From assembly GCF_003149745.1 (NCBI RefSeq), contig NZ_QGEG01000001.1, forward strand, positions 372,001 to 436,000: 64,000 nt of DNA. The letters are read 5' to 3'. Position 1 is the stretch's first letter; every line of letters begins with the position of its first letter. This DNA comes from Flagellimonas aquimarina. Its GTDB lineage: Bacteria; Bacteroidota; Bacteroidia; Flavobacteriales; Flavobacteriaceae. The position numbers were made by a program, and so were the translations under genes. This document shows positions 25,327-34,128 of this stretch, piece after piece. The notes under the pieces were generated by a model that was not told the DNA's origin, ran no database searches, and worked only from the letters and a program-made list of their open reading frames with translations.

Positions 25327-26931
25327 TTAACTAAACAGGTTGGGTAAACCTATGCTCAATATTACAATTAATAGAAAGAAACCCGCCAATATCAACACTT
25401 CTTTTTTACCCGAATAATAGACCACTTCCAAGCCTTCATTGGCTTGTCTTTTAATGATATAGCTTAACCCTAAAGCTACAATTATAGTGACCAAACAGCC
25501 AATGGCATTCCACCAAAACCAGAAAACCTCTGGTACGTACAGCCACAGATACATATTAAGCAAAACGCCAACCACAATACCTATGTTTGCTCCTAAAGCA
25601 TGTGTCTTTTTAGTTAGAATTGCTAAAATAAAGGCAGCCAGTATTGGTCCGTAAAATACAGAGCTAATTTTGTTGATGACCTCTATTACGGTTCCCTCAA
25701 TGTTACCTGCAAAGAAGGCAAATGACAAACATACCAAACCCCAAAAGAGCGATAACAAACGTGAATTCATTACATACTTTTTGTCGCTCATTTTAGGTCT
25801 GAATCTTTTTACAAAATCCTCCATGGTCACTGCTGAAAGTGAATTTACCGTAGAACTCAAAGAGGACATTGCAGCAGACATAATTGCCACTATTAGAATG
25901 CCTATGATTCCATTTGGCAAATAGTTAATGATAAAAACTGGAACCATTAAATCTGCTTTTTTTCCTTCCAAAGAGCTAATATTTGCTTGGTAAACGGAAT
26001 CCATCATTTCTTGAAACCCAACATCCTGAAGCAATAGTGTCCCTAAAACAAGGCCCATGATGCAATATGTAAGTGTTAATGGGAACCTGAAAAGTCCGTT
26101 TGCCAGCAACAGTTTTTTTATGGTAGGCATTCCTTTTGCAGAAAGCAATCGTTGGGACTGTGTTTGATCAGTTCCGTAGTAAGAGGCATAAAGAAAAAAT
26201 CCTCCTATAACCATGGGCCAAAAACCAAATTCGTCTCCTCCATCAGCATTGTTAAAACCCCATTTGGTAAAATCAACTGCAGTAATACGGTCTTGGTCTA
26301 CATTAGTAAGAAAGTTTTCAAATCCACCCAACTCACTTATTCCATAGATCAGACATATAATGATTCCTAAAAATAATATGATCATTTGAATTACATCTCC
26401 CCAAATGACAGCTTTCATTCCTCCTTGGAACGAGTATACCAAAGTAATTACTCCAATTATTAAAATAGAAATCCAGAAATCCACCCCTACGGTAGCTTGC
26501 AGTATAAGGGCCATTGTATAGACCATAACACCTGTTGCTACAGAGCGGCTTACTTGAAAAACAAAGCTTATCAATAAACGTGAAGAGGCATCAAAACGTT
26601 GTTCCAAATACTCATATACACTGACAATTCCAGATTTATACAATGTGGGTATAACGGCAATCAACAAAAAAGCCATTGCCAAAGGCACACCAAACTCATA
26701 TGTCAACCATTGTAGTCCACCTCCGTCTTTTAAACCCACAAATGCCGGTGCAGAAATAAAGCTTATTGCAGATAATTGAGTGGCCATTGTTGAAAGGCTT
26801 AATGGCAACCATCCCATGCTTCTACCACCCAAAAAATAGTCGCCAGAACTTTTGTTTTCCTTAAAAAAGTAGCCAATCCCTAAAAATCCAATGAGATATA
26901 CTATAATGATGATGTAATCTAAATAGTTCAT
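25327..26931 (-). CDS. Sodium:solute symporter (SSS family)
   Basis: 534 residues with about 14 membrane helices. It shows family motifs: the N-terminus NYLDYIIIIVYLIGFLGIGYFF, GGRSMGWLPLSLSTMATQLSAISFI with the Ser/Thr-rich helix 1 of sodium-binding transporters, and SAAMSSLSSTVNSLSAVTMEDF. It imports a solute with Na+ across the inner membrane. In this operon the probable cargo is the glycosylglycerate delivered by the TonB receptor, or its products. It overlaps the acetyltransferase start-to-stop by 4 bp and precedes the glycerate kinase by 11 bp. Confidence 0.93.
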   Translation of the reverse strand: MNYLDYIIIIVYLIGFLGIGYFFKENKSSGDYFLGGRSMGWLPLSLSTMATQLSAISFISAPAFVGLKDGGGLQWLTYEFGVPLAMAFLLIAVIPTLYKSGIVSVYEYLEQRFDASSRLLISFVFQVSRSVATGVMVYTMALILQATVGVDFWISILIIGVITLVYSFQGGMKAVIWGDVIQMIILFLGIIICLIYGISELGGFENFLTNVDQDRITAVDFTKWGFNNADGGDEFGFWPMVIGGFFLYASYYGTDQTQSQRLLSAKGMPTIKKLLLANGLFRFPLTLTYCIMGLVLGTLLLQDVGFQEMMDSVYQANISSLEGKKADLMVPVFIINYLPNGIIGILIVAIMSAAMSSLSSTVNSLSAVTMEDFVKRFRPKMSDKKYVMNSRLLSLFWGLVCLSFAFFAGNIEGTVIEVINKISSVFYGPILAAFILAILTKKTHALGANIGIVVGVLLNMYLWLYVPEVFWFWWNAIGCLVTIIVALGLSYIIKRQANEGLEVVYYSGKKEVLILAGFFLLIVILSIGLPNLFS

Positions 26932-27521
26932 AATCTGCTTTTTAAGTTTTTCTTTTTGTTCTCAAGCCATTCCTGTTTAAGAATACCCAGCAAAACAGCA
27001 TCTGATCTTCCCTTGCCATGGATAGAAGGGAAAAGATTTCGGATTTGCCCTTCTTTGGTACAGCCCACACTCTTCATAGCCGCAATGCTAACTTTGTTTT
27101 CTGAGTGAGCACCCAATCCAACTCTTTCTAAACCAATTTGGTCAAACGCAAATTGAAACATTAGGTATTTGCAATTCTTGTTTACCCCCGTTCCTCTAAA
27201 ATCCTTTCCATACCATGTGTACCCCAACCTAATTATATTTAAGTTTTCCTGATAATCGAAAAAACGTGTGCATCCTGCATAGCATTTTTTCATTTTGTCA
27301 TAGACTGCAAAAGGATATCCACTTTTTTTATCTCGATCAGCAATAGCTTCAAGGATGTACTTTTTAAAATCCCCGCTGCCATCTGACTTTCCTAAAAAAT
27401 AGGTCCATAAATTTTTTTCTCTTGAAATTTCCCACAGCAAATCCACATGATCTGCTGTCAACGGAATTAACTTTACTCTATCATTTTCCAAAACATAATC
27501 CTTAGTAAAGTCAAGTGTCAT
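26928..27521 (-). CDS. GNAT acetyltransferase (RimJ/RimL-like) in the glycosylglycerate operon
   Basis: 197 residues with GNAT fold motifs: RVKLIPLTADHVDLLWEI, PFAVYDKMKKCYAGCTRFF, GYTWYGKDFRGTGVNKNCKY and HSENKVSIAAMKSVGCTKEGQIR. It lies between the hydrolase gene (10-bp gap) and the symporter gene (4-bp overlap), so it is co-transcribed with the catabolic genes. It might acetylate a sugar or amine from the substrate. That is inference; its relative at 23577 lies outside the operon on the other strand. Confidence 0.9.
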   Translation of the reverse strand: MTLDFTKDYVLENDRVKLIPLTADHVDLLWEISREKNLWTYFLGKSDGSGDFKKYILEAIADRDKKSGYPFAVYDKMKKCYAGCTRFFDYQENLNIIRLGYTWYGKDFRGTGVNKNCKYLMFQFAFDQIGLERVGLGAHSENKVSIAAMKSVGCTKEGQIRNLFPSIHGKGRSDAVLLGILKQEWLENKKKNLKSRL

Positions 27522-27531
27522 TATCCACGGC

Positions 27532-28848
27532 TTAAGATTCTTCTTTTAGAAAATCTATCAATAAAGCAGCGCTCCATGAGAAATTATCTCCCCCATATCC
27601 ACTTTTTTCGGCATCTGGATTGGCCTTCCTAGAATCGAAATATTCAAAAAAACCATTGTTTTCAACAAGCTCAAGGGAGTCATTTTTAACCCTTTGTCCA
27701 AGCTCGTCATATCCATACCTTTTTAGTCCATGATAAAGCATCCAGTTCATATTAATCCATACTGGGCCCCTCCAGTATTTCTTTGGATTAAATTTTTCAT
27801 GTGTTGGATCAAAAGACGCGCATAGGTATCTGTCTTCACCTCCAAATTTTTGAATCATAGTTTTTACCAAACGTTCTGCCATTGCTCTATCTGGCGCGCC
27901 TGAATAAAGCGGGGTAAAAGATGAAGAAGAGATATATGGTATTTGCCTATTGTTCCTTAAATCGAAATGTAAATAGGCTCCAAGTTCTTCATTAAATAAT
28001 TTAGCATTCAGACTTTGAATACTCTTTTGCTGTTTGGATTTTAAATATGCAATCTTTTCATCATTCCCGCCCAACAGTTTATAGAGCTTGATCAACGCTT
28101 CATTAGATCTTATCAAGATGGAGTTAAAAAGTGGGTCCAATACCAAAAAAGGAGAGTGTTCGGCTATTTTGGCATCATCATAATTGTATTTCTTTGCAAC
28201 ATCAATAATATATAAGTAATGGTCATACTCCCTTTTTGAAGGACGCTGGGAAGCATCAACATGTGATGTATCCCTTCTTTCAAATTCATATTCAGGAGGA
28301 TCCATGGTCAACCAAATATCGTCCCACATGGGGGAATTATCCGTGCCTGACTCCCAATTGTGATATATGTAAACAAGGCCTTCATTGTTCCAATCCCGAT
28401 TTTCATAAAAGTAAACGTGATTTTCATAGACCTTATCAATTTGCTTACTTATGAATTCCAGCATCTCATCACTTCCTTTGTCAATCTCTAAAAGCCTTTC
28501 TAAAATAAAGCCCATTACAGGAGGTTGAGTCATTCCCGTGGAACGATATTTTTTTGAAGATTGAGGATGAAGGTTTGATTGATGGAAATCAGGTCCGGGA
28601 AAATAAGAATCGCTGTCCGTATGAAAAATGATATGTGGAATAAAACCATTTTCCCATTGTGCATCTAGCAATGTTTCAACTTCAATTTTTGCCTTTTTAA
28701 GATCATAATGTGCAAAACCCAATGCAATAAAACCAGAATCCCATTTCCATTGAAAAGGATAAAGCCCTTTACTAGGAATCGTAAAACCGCCATCTTGAAA
28801 GTTATCTTCTAACACCTTAATGGCTTTATTAATTAATTTATCTCTCAT
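27532..28848 (-). CDS. GH63-type glycoside hydrolase, mannosylglycerate/glucosylglycerate hydrolase-like
   Basis: 438 residues, the size of bacterial mannosylglycerate hydrolases and much shorter than eukaryotic GH63 enzymes. The (alpha/alpha)6-barrel motifs are NWESGTDNSPMWDD with the likely general acid D170, YWRGPVWINMNWMLYHGL around 359-374, and NGFFEYFD with the likely general base E402 followed by NFSWSAALLIDFL. These align with D182 and E419 reported for the Thermus enzyme. No signal peptide, so hydrolysis would be cytoplasmic, after uptake. Expected products are mannose or glucose and glycerate. Other GH63 substrates (kojibiose, other alpha-glucosides) cannot be excluded; the downstream glycerate kinase favours glycosylglycerate. 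Confidence 0.88.
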   Translation of the reverse strand: MRDKLINKAIKVLEDNFQDGGFTIPSKGLYPFQWKWDSGFIALGFAHYDLKKAKIEVETLLDAQWENGFIPHIIFHTDSDSYFPGPDFHQSNLHPQSSKKYRSTGMTQPPVMGFILERLLEIDKGSDEMLEFISKQIDKVYENHVYFYENRDWNNEGLVYIYHNWESGTDNSPMWDDIWLTMDPPEYEFERRDTSHVDASQRPSKREYDHYLYIIDVAKKYNYDDAKIAEHSPFLVLDPLFNSILIRSNEALIKLYKLLGGNDEKIAYLKSKQQKSIQSLNAKLFNEELGAYLHFDLRNNRQIPYISSSSFTPLYSGAPDRAMAERLVKTMIQKFGGEDRYLCASFDPTHEKFNPKKYWRGPVWINMNWMLYHGLKRYGYDELGQRVKNDSLELVENNGFFEYFDSRKANPDAEKSGYGGDNFSWSAALLIDFLKEES

Positions 28849-28863
28849 AAACAGAATATAAAA

Positions 28864-28893
28864 ACATATTGGCGGCTGTCACCACCAATATGT
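28864..28893 (-). terminator. Attenuator-like hairpin between receptor and hydrolase genes
   Basis: A 12-bp stem with a single mismatch (outer arms ACATATTGG / CCAATATGT) and 6-nt loop lies in the 87-bp gap after the TonB receptor stop codon. On the minus strand it is followed by TTTTTATATT. It would act as a partial terminator or 3'-end stabiliser, giving more receptor than enzyme mRNA. Confidence 0.65.
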
Positions 28894-28935
28894 TACATGA
28901 ACAAGAAAACTAACTTAAACTATATTTTTTATCTG

Positions 28936-31599
28936 CTAAAAATTAAATGTAGCGGTCAGGAAAAATCTTCTTGGAAGGATTGGACGACCAAAGAAAAAAT
29001 CTTGATTTCCAGCTTCACCAGCCACTCCTGCCCTTGGATTTCCTTCTGTAATACCATCACTATCAAATAAATTAAAGACCGAAAAACCAAGCCTTACTGA
29101 ATTTTCATCCGTTGTATTAAATGTATAACCTGCTCCCAAACGTGCAATGGTTATGGCGTCCAGTTCCACATCATTAATATCTGAAGTAAACTTTTTTCCA
29201 GTATGGTTCAAAGAGAATAAGGCATCAAACTCTCTATTGTCATAGTTCAGTCCCAATGTACCTAATAGATTAGGTTGCCTTGCCAATTCGTTACCCTCAT
29301 TGGTTGTTGTTGTTCCTCCATTGACCAAATCTTCCTGAATATTTTTGGTGATTTCATGATTTTGATAAGTAGCGGTTCCTTGCAAACTAAGGTCGTCTGT
29401 GAATCTATAATTCCAAGTAGCTTCTACACCAAAAGTTGAAGTATTCTGTTCTGTTCTTGTTTGGTCCACCAATAAACCTCCTACAATAGCCTGGTTAATT
29501 CGAATTCTATCCTTTAAGCTTACATAATAGGCAGCCGCAGAACCAGAGAATTTTGAGGTGCCAAATTTGGCGCCAGCCTCAAACTGAATAATGTTTTCTG
29601 AATCGTAATTTGATTCACGAATACCAGGGACCGGAGCAAAGCTTCTTATTTGAGGAAAGAAAAAGCCTCTTGAAAAGTTTGCGTACAGATTAGTGCTTTC
29701 AGAAAGTTCATATAAACCAGCCAAAGATAAAGCCCAATCAGAAGCGCTTATGGTTGCCCGAGTAAAGCTTCCATCAGCAAAATTCACATTCCTAAGATCA
29801 TCTGTAAGCTCTGTGTTATCATAGAGTGTTGACTCAACAATACCTCCGTTACTAAAAGTTCCTTCTGTGGATTCATATCTGAAACCAACATCAAAACGCC
29901 ATCTGTCAAAAACCATTTCATCCGTTAGGTAGAAAGCGGTTCTATTCTGATCCAGAAATCTATTTGATGTCATTCCAATTCGATTGGTAAGACCTCCTTC
30001 AGAAAAGATTACATTGGCACCGTTTTCATCAGTATAACTTAGGTTGACCAATCTAGGATTGTTATTGAATTCTGATAACACTCTATATTGATAATTCACA
30101 TCTTCCGCTTCAGTTCTGGACAAAAATGTACCTGCTGTGAAGTTATGGATGCCATCATTTGAACTTAATGTGAGCGATGCTTCTCCTGAATAATCAGTCA
30201 TTGGTCGCAGTCTATCAACGTGCAGATTATCTACAACCAAATCAGAACCACTTATCTGCGCATCACCACCACCTTGATAGGTTGCCACAAATCCTTGGTT
30301 GTTTTCATCCACACTGTTTACATAGTTGTTTAGTGAAATTGGATTTCCATTGTTCCCATTCCCTCCAACATATAGTGCAAAATTATGCTCGTAGTTAGCA
30401 TACCTTACCTTGGATTTGAATCTTAGATTATCTGAAAAGTTATAGTTGAAATCTCCCATAACATAACCCCCTTTTGTAAAAACACCGTCTTCAATAGGGC
30501 TTTCATAAACACCTCCTGCTGTTAAGAAAGAGGTTTCTTCCAACTCTCCAGACAATAACTGCTCTACAGGTTGCCCATCATTCCCATCTATTCTTTCTCT
30601 TGATGCACTTAGCGGCAATGGCAAGAAGAATTGTGCCCTGTCGTTTATAAATTGGGCGTGAACCGTAAATGAACCATTCTCAAATCTCTTTTTAATATTT
30701 CCACGGAATTGAACCCCTCTTGTGGCCAAACCAGTATCGATTGGACCATCATCTGTTCTTACAAAACCGGTGAAGGCATAAAAGGTATTTGAGTCTTCTC
30801 CGCCAAGTCTACCCCCGCTATAAAAATCTGTTTTAAACCTATCACCATCTCCCCATTCAACATTTATTATATTACCAGGGTTTGAATCTCCTGTTTTGCT
30901 CGTGTAATTGATAATACCGGCTACAGATCCTGCGCCATATAATATTGCTGCACCACCTCTAACAAATTCAACGCCTTTAAATCCAATATCCGGTCTTGCG
31001 TATACATCATGAGCTGATGAGTTCAATCCAAATGAGCTTATCAAAGGCATTCCATCATATTGAAGAGGATTAAAAACATACTGCCCACCTGAAGGAAGTC
31101 CTCTAACGAACAAGTTGGTCGCTGTTTCACCACCACCACCTTCAGCAGTAATACCAGGAACGCTCCTTAATATATCTGCTTGGCTATTGGCGGATAACTT
31201 GGTGATTTCTGCCATTTTCTTTGAGCTAATTGATAGTGGTGCCTGTTTCTGTGATCTAAACGTACTCGAAGCAGTGATTACAACCTCATCTAATTGCTGA
31301 CCACTTTCTTGAAGCACGACATCTAACGTGAGCGCTGATCCATTTAAATCTACCACCTGTTCTGATGACGTAAATCCAATAAAAGATATCCTAATGGTTT
31401 GACTTCCACTTAAGCTAGTGGACAACAAAAAATTTCCATCAAAATCTGTAGTAGTTCCCTCTGTGGTTCCCAGTATCAAAACATTGGCCCCTAGAATTGG
31501 GACCCCTGAACCGTCTTTTACATTTCCTGTAATCTCCGTTTGTGCAAAGCTTGTTCCAAAGCAGCATAGCACAATTATCGCAAAGAATAAGTTTTTCAT
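28936..31599 (-). CDS. TonB-dependent outer-membrane receptor with carboxypeptidase-regulatory-like domain
   Basis: 887 residues. A signal peptide (IIVLCCFGTSFAQ, cleavage near residue 20) is followed by a CarboxypepD_reg-like domain (about 22-105: TEITGNVKDGSGVPILGANVLI). Then come a plug domain (about 115-235: SVPGITAEGGGGETATNLFVRGLPSG, VEFVRGGAAILYGAGSVAG) and a 22-strand barrel ending in the aromatic FFLTATFNF. It takes up small ligands across the outer membrane using TonB energy. No SusD partner lies next to it, which fits a small solute rather than a polysaccharide. It is divergent from the lacI gene, with operators in between, and is the first gene of the catabolic operon. Confidence 0.93.
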   Translation of the reverse strand: MKNLFFAIIVLCCFGTSFAQTEITGNVKDGSGVPILGANVLILGTTEGTTTDFDGNFLLSTSLSGSQTIRISFIGFTSSEQVVDLNGSALTLDVVLQESGQQLDEVVITASSTFRSQKQAPLSISSKKMAEITKLSANSQADILRSVPGITAEGGGGETATNLFVRGLPSGGQYVFNPLQYDGMPLISSFGLNSSAHDVYARPDIGFKGVEFVRGGAAILYGAGSVAGIINYTSKTGDSNPGNIINVEWGDGDRFKTDFYSGGRLGGEDSNTFYAFTGFVRTDDGPIDTGLATRGVQFRGNIKKRFENGSFTVHAQFINDRAQFFLPLPLSASRERIDGNDGQPVEQLLSGELEETSFLTAGGVYESPIEDGVFTKGGYVMGDFNYNFSDNLRFKSKVRYANYEHNFALYVGGNGNNGNPISLNNYVNSVDENNQGFVATYQGGGDAQISGSDLVVDNLHVDRLRPMTDYSGEASLTLSSNDGIHNFTAGTFLSRTEAEDVNYQYRVLSEFNNNPRLVNLSYTDENGANVIFSEGGLTNRIGMTSNRFLDQNRTAFYLTDEMVFDRWRFDVGFRYESTEGTFSNGGIVESTLYDNTELTDDLRNVNFADGSFTRATISASDWALSLAGLYELSESTNLYANFSRGFFFPQIRSFAPVPGIRESNYDSENIIQFEAGAKFGTSKFSGSAAAYYVSLKDRIRINQAIVGGLLVDQTRTEQNTSTFGVEATWNYRFTDDLSLQGTATYQNHEITKNIQEDLVNGGTTTTNEGNELARQPNLLGTLGLNYDNREFDALFSLNHTGKKFTSDINDVELDAITIARLGAGYTFNTTDENSVRLGFSVFNLFDSDGITEGNPRAGVAGEAGNQDFFFGRPILPRRFFLTATFNF

Positions 31600-31712
31600 A
31601 ATTGTTTAGTTATTAGTGAAACATTTTTTGAGTTAGATTATGTTTTTAGTAATTATTGATTAAAATTATTTGAATCTTTTAATCGTTTGCCTGATTTTTT
31701 GTCATTCCTTTA

Positions 31713-31737
31713 CGCAAACGTTTGCGGAAACGTTTGC
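31713..31737. promoter_or_regulatory. Tandem LacI-type operator
   Basis: CGCAAACGTTTGCG (31713-31726) is a perfect 14-bp palindrome. It is followed immediately by a second near-palindrome centred on AAACGTTT (31728-31735). The CG-centred AAACGTTT core is characteristic of LacI/PurR-family operators. It lies in the 185-bp divergent region, 48 bp before the lacI start and 114 bp before the TonB receptor start. A half-site (AATCGTTTGC) is at 31681-31690. Confidence 0.8.
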
Positions 31738-31784
31738 AATGGCAATTATTTTCTTTGTCAATCAGTAGTTTTAGTTTTGAAGAC

Positions 31785-32810
31785 ATGCAAAAGAAACGCA
31801 ACATCACTTTAAAAGAACTGGCAAAAGCACTGGAACTTTCAATTTCCACAGTCTCGAGGGCATTGAACAATCATCCTGACATTAGTGAACCTACAAAAGA
31901 AAAAGTTCAAAAACTCGCTGAAAAACATAACTATGTACCAAATCTATTTGCAAGTGGTTTCAGAAGCCATAGAACTCATATTCTTGGAGTAATTGTACCT
32001 AACATCTCGCACTACTTTACCTCTACCATATTAAAGGGGATTTTGGAAAAGGCCGAGAATTCCGGATATAGGGTAATCATATCGGAATCAAAAAACGATG
32101 AAAAAAAGCAATCTGAAATGCTGCAGACCATGATGCAATTTGGTGTAGATGGTATTTTAATGGCATTATCAAGAAGAACAAAATCCATAGATGACATTCT
32201 CAAAATCGTAAATAGAATCCCCTTGGTGATGTTTGATAAAGTCTCTGGAAAAATACCTTGCACGCAAGTGGTCATTAATGAAGAGGAAGCAGCCTATAAT
32301 GCAATTGAACACCTCATCAACATAGGAAAACGAAGAATCGCCATTATTAAGGAAACTGAAGGATCATTTAATTCTGAAAAAAGGTTCGAAGGTTATTTAA
32401 GAGCTCTTAGGGAACATGACCTCCCTATTGATGAAAAAATTATTCTGAGTACCGAAGACATTTCGTTGAGCAAAGGTAGAATGATGGCCAATGTTTTATT
32501 AAGTCTTAAGAAAAGGCCCGATGCCATATTCGCAATTACAGACAGTGCGGCCATTGGGGTAATTAAGGCATTGAACAAGTTCAAGGTAAACATCCCAGAT
32601 GAAATTGCCGTTGTTGGTTTTAGTAACTCGGTTAACTCAACTATCATTAGTCCGTCTTTGTCCACAGTCGATCAGCCTGGACATCAAATAGGGCGGACGG
32701 CAGTAAAATATCTCATTGAAGAAATTGAAAACCCAAAAGAAGATTTGGTTACAAGAACCATTGAGATAAAGACCAATCTCATTGTACGGGATTCCTCTTT
32801 TAAAGTGTAA
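31785..32810 (+). CDS. LacI-family transcription regulator of the glycosylglycerate locus
   Basis: 341 residues from the ATG at 31785, which places the helix-turn-helix at the very N-terminus as in the family (NITLKELAKALELSISTVSRALNNHPDIS). An upstream start would run through the operator. A PurR-type hinge helix (KVQKLAEKHNYVPNLFAS) and a periplasmic-binding-protein-like ligand domain follow (HILGVIVPNISHYFTSTILKGI, DEIAVVGFSN, PSLSTVDQPGHQIGR). It should bind the tandem operators just upstream and respond to the substrate or a product. Divergent from the receptor-hydrolase operon. Confidence 0.95.
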   Translation: MQKKRNITLKELAKALELSISTVSRALNNHPDISEPTKEKVQKLAEKHNYVPNLFASGFRSHRTHILGVIVPNISHYFTSTILKGILEKAENSGYRVIISESKNDEKKQSEMLQTMMQFGVDGILMALSRRTKSIDDILKIVNRIPLVMFDKVSGKIPCTQVVINEEEAAYNAIEHLINIGKRRIAIIKETEGSFNSEKRFEGYLRALREHDLPIDEKIILSTEDISLSKGRMMANVLLSLKKRPDAIFAITDSAAIGVIKALNKFKVNIPDEIAVVGFSNSVNSTIISPSLSTVDQPGHQIGRTAVKYLIEEIENPKEDLVTRTIEIKTNLIVRDSSFKV

Positions 32811-32848
32811 TTTTGTAGGAGAAAGATTTAGTTAATTTAAACTTGGCC

Positions 32849-33553
32849 ATGATGAAAAAAATTGTTGTTACTTTTATTCTAACCTTTGTATTAACCTCTG
32901 TAATGGGACAATCGAAAAACTTCTTGGATATACCTTATCTTGAAACATCTGCAAGAGTGGATACACTGGTCACACCAGATAAAATTTATTTGAACATCAC
33001 CATTAAAGAAAAGGACTCCAAGGGCAAGAAGTCCGTTGAGGAGCAGGAAAACAAGATGGCCCAGAGTCTAAAAGCTTTAGGAATTGACCTTGACAAGCAA
33101 CTGGTCATCAAGGATCTTAGTAGCAACTTTAAGAAATATTTCTTAAGACAGAAAGACATTCTAAAAAGCAAACAATATTCATTGGAGTTATATGATGGCC
33201 AAACAGCGGGAAAAGTTATGGTTGCATTGGAAAGGCTGAACATAGCCAATGCCTATCTAGAAAAAACAGAGTATTCCAAAATGGATGAATTAGAATTGGA
33301 ACTAAAATCCAGGGCAGTTAAAAAAGCCAAAAAGAAGGCTGAAGCTCTAACGGCTCCTTTAGGGCAAAGTGTTGGGGCGGCAATTCATATTTTGGACACT
33401 TCTACTCCATATTATCCAAGATACAATCAAGCACCTCGTATGCAAATGAAAACCATGGAAATGGATATGGCAGAAGCAGAGCCTCTAGATATTGGGTTTG
33501 AAAAAATTAAGGTAGAGACTTCTGTAAATATAAAGTTTGCATTGTCCGAATAA
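32849..33553 (+). CDS. SIMPL-domain (DUF541) secreted protein
   Basis: 234 residues from the ATG at 32849 (ATG 32852 is equally possible; the longer frame begins with TTG). A signal peptide ends at VMGQ. The SIMPL/DUF541 region spans about 40-232 (ETSARVDTLVTPDKIYLNITI, AVKKAKKKAEALTAPLGQSVGAAIHI, VETSVNIKFAL). Proteins of this family are periplasmic and of uncertain function. A Met/Pro-rich stretch (YYPRYNQAPRMQMKTMEMDMAE) lies near the end. It may be read from the lacI transcript, being 38 bp downstream. Confidence 0.85.
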   Translation: MMKKIVVTFILTFVLTSVMGQSKNFLDIPYLETSARVDTLVTPDKIYLNITIKEKDSKGKKSVEEQENKMAQSLKALGIDLDKQLVIKDLSSNFKKYFLRQKDILKSKQYSLELYDGQTAGKVMVALERLNIANAYLEKTEYSKMDELELELKSRAVKKAKKKAEALTAPLGQSVGAAIHILDTSTPYYPRYNQAPRMQMKTMEMDMAEAEPLDIGFEKIKVETSVNIKFALSE

Positions 33554-33591
33554 CCTGTTTTCATTCGTCATTATACCAAAACCAGGTATCC

Positions 33592-34080
33592 ATGAAAACT
33601 ATATTATTCCTACTTCTTTTCAATATTACATTACTTCAGGCACAAAAAACCTTTCAACTAAATGAAGGTCAAAAGTCGCCTAAAGGAGACTTGGAACAAG
33701 TTTCTTGGATTACTGGTCATTGGCGCGGTGAAGCATTTGGTGGTATTTCTGAAGAAATATGGAGCCCTCCATTAGGAGATTCCATGATGTTCGTTTTCCG
33801 ATTAATTAATGAGGGCAAAGTCTCTTTTTATGAAATTGGGCACATTCGCCAACTGGACACTACACTAATAATGCAGTTGAAACATTTTCACGGAAATCTT
33901 AAAGGATGGGAAAGCAAGGATAAGACAATAGATTTTAAGCTGATCAAACTGGAAAAACACAAAGCATATTTTGAGGGGATTACGTTTGAACGTGTTAATG
34001 AGAATGAAATCAACGTTTATGTGCTGGTAGAAGATTCAGGCAACTCAGAAGAAGTTTTGTTCAATTACAAAAGGTTCTGA
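33592..34080 (+). CDS. DUF6265 family secreted protein
   Basis: 162 residues with a signal peptide (TILFLLLFNITLLQAQ). The mature protein carries the family pattern LEQVSWITGHWRGEAFGGISEEIWSPP, then GDSMMFVFRL and FYEIGHIRQLDTTLIMQLKHF, suggesting a small lipocalin-like beta-barrel. Function unknown. It follows the SIMPL gene after 38 bp on the same strand. Confidence 0.8.
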   Translation: MKTILFLLLFNITLLQAQKTFQLNEGQKSPKGDLEQVSWITGHWRGEAFGGISEEIWSPPLGDSMMFVFRLINEGKVSFYEIGHIRQLDTTLIMQLKHFHGNLKGWESKDKTIDFKLIKLEKHKAYFEGITFERVNENEINVYVLVEDSGNSEEVLFNYKRF

Positions 34081-34128
34081 CAAAAACTATTAGCATGATC
34101 ACTAACTCGAGCTGTTTACTTTGATTGA

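Noticed and set aside
28936..31599. SusC/SusD polysaccharide-utilisation locus.
   Set aside because: No SusD gene beside the receptor and only one cytoplasmic hydrolase; a small-solute uptake system fits better.
31722..31784. Longer start for the LacI regulator.
   Set aside because: The extra 21 residues would be coded by the operator and promoter region and precede the normal N-terminal HTH.
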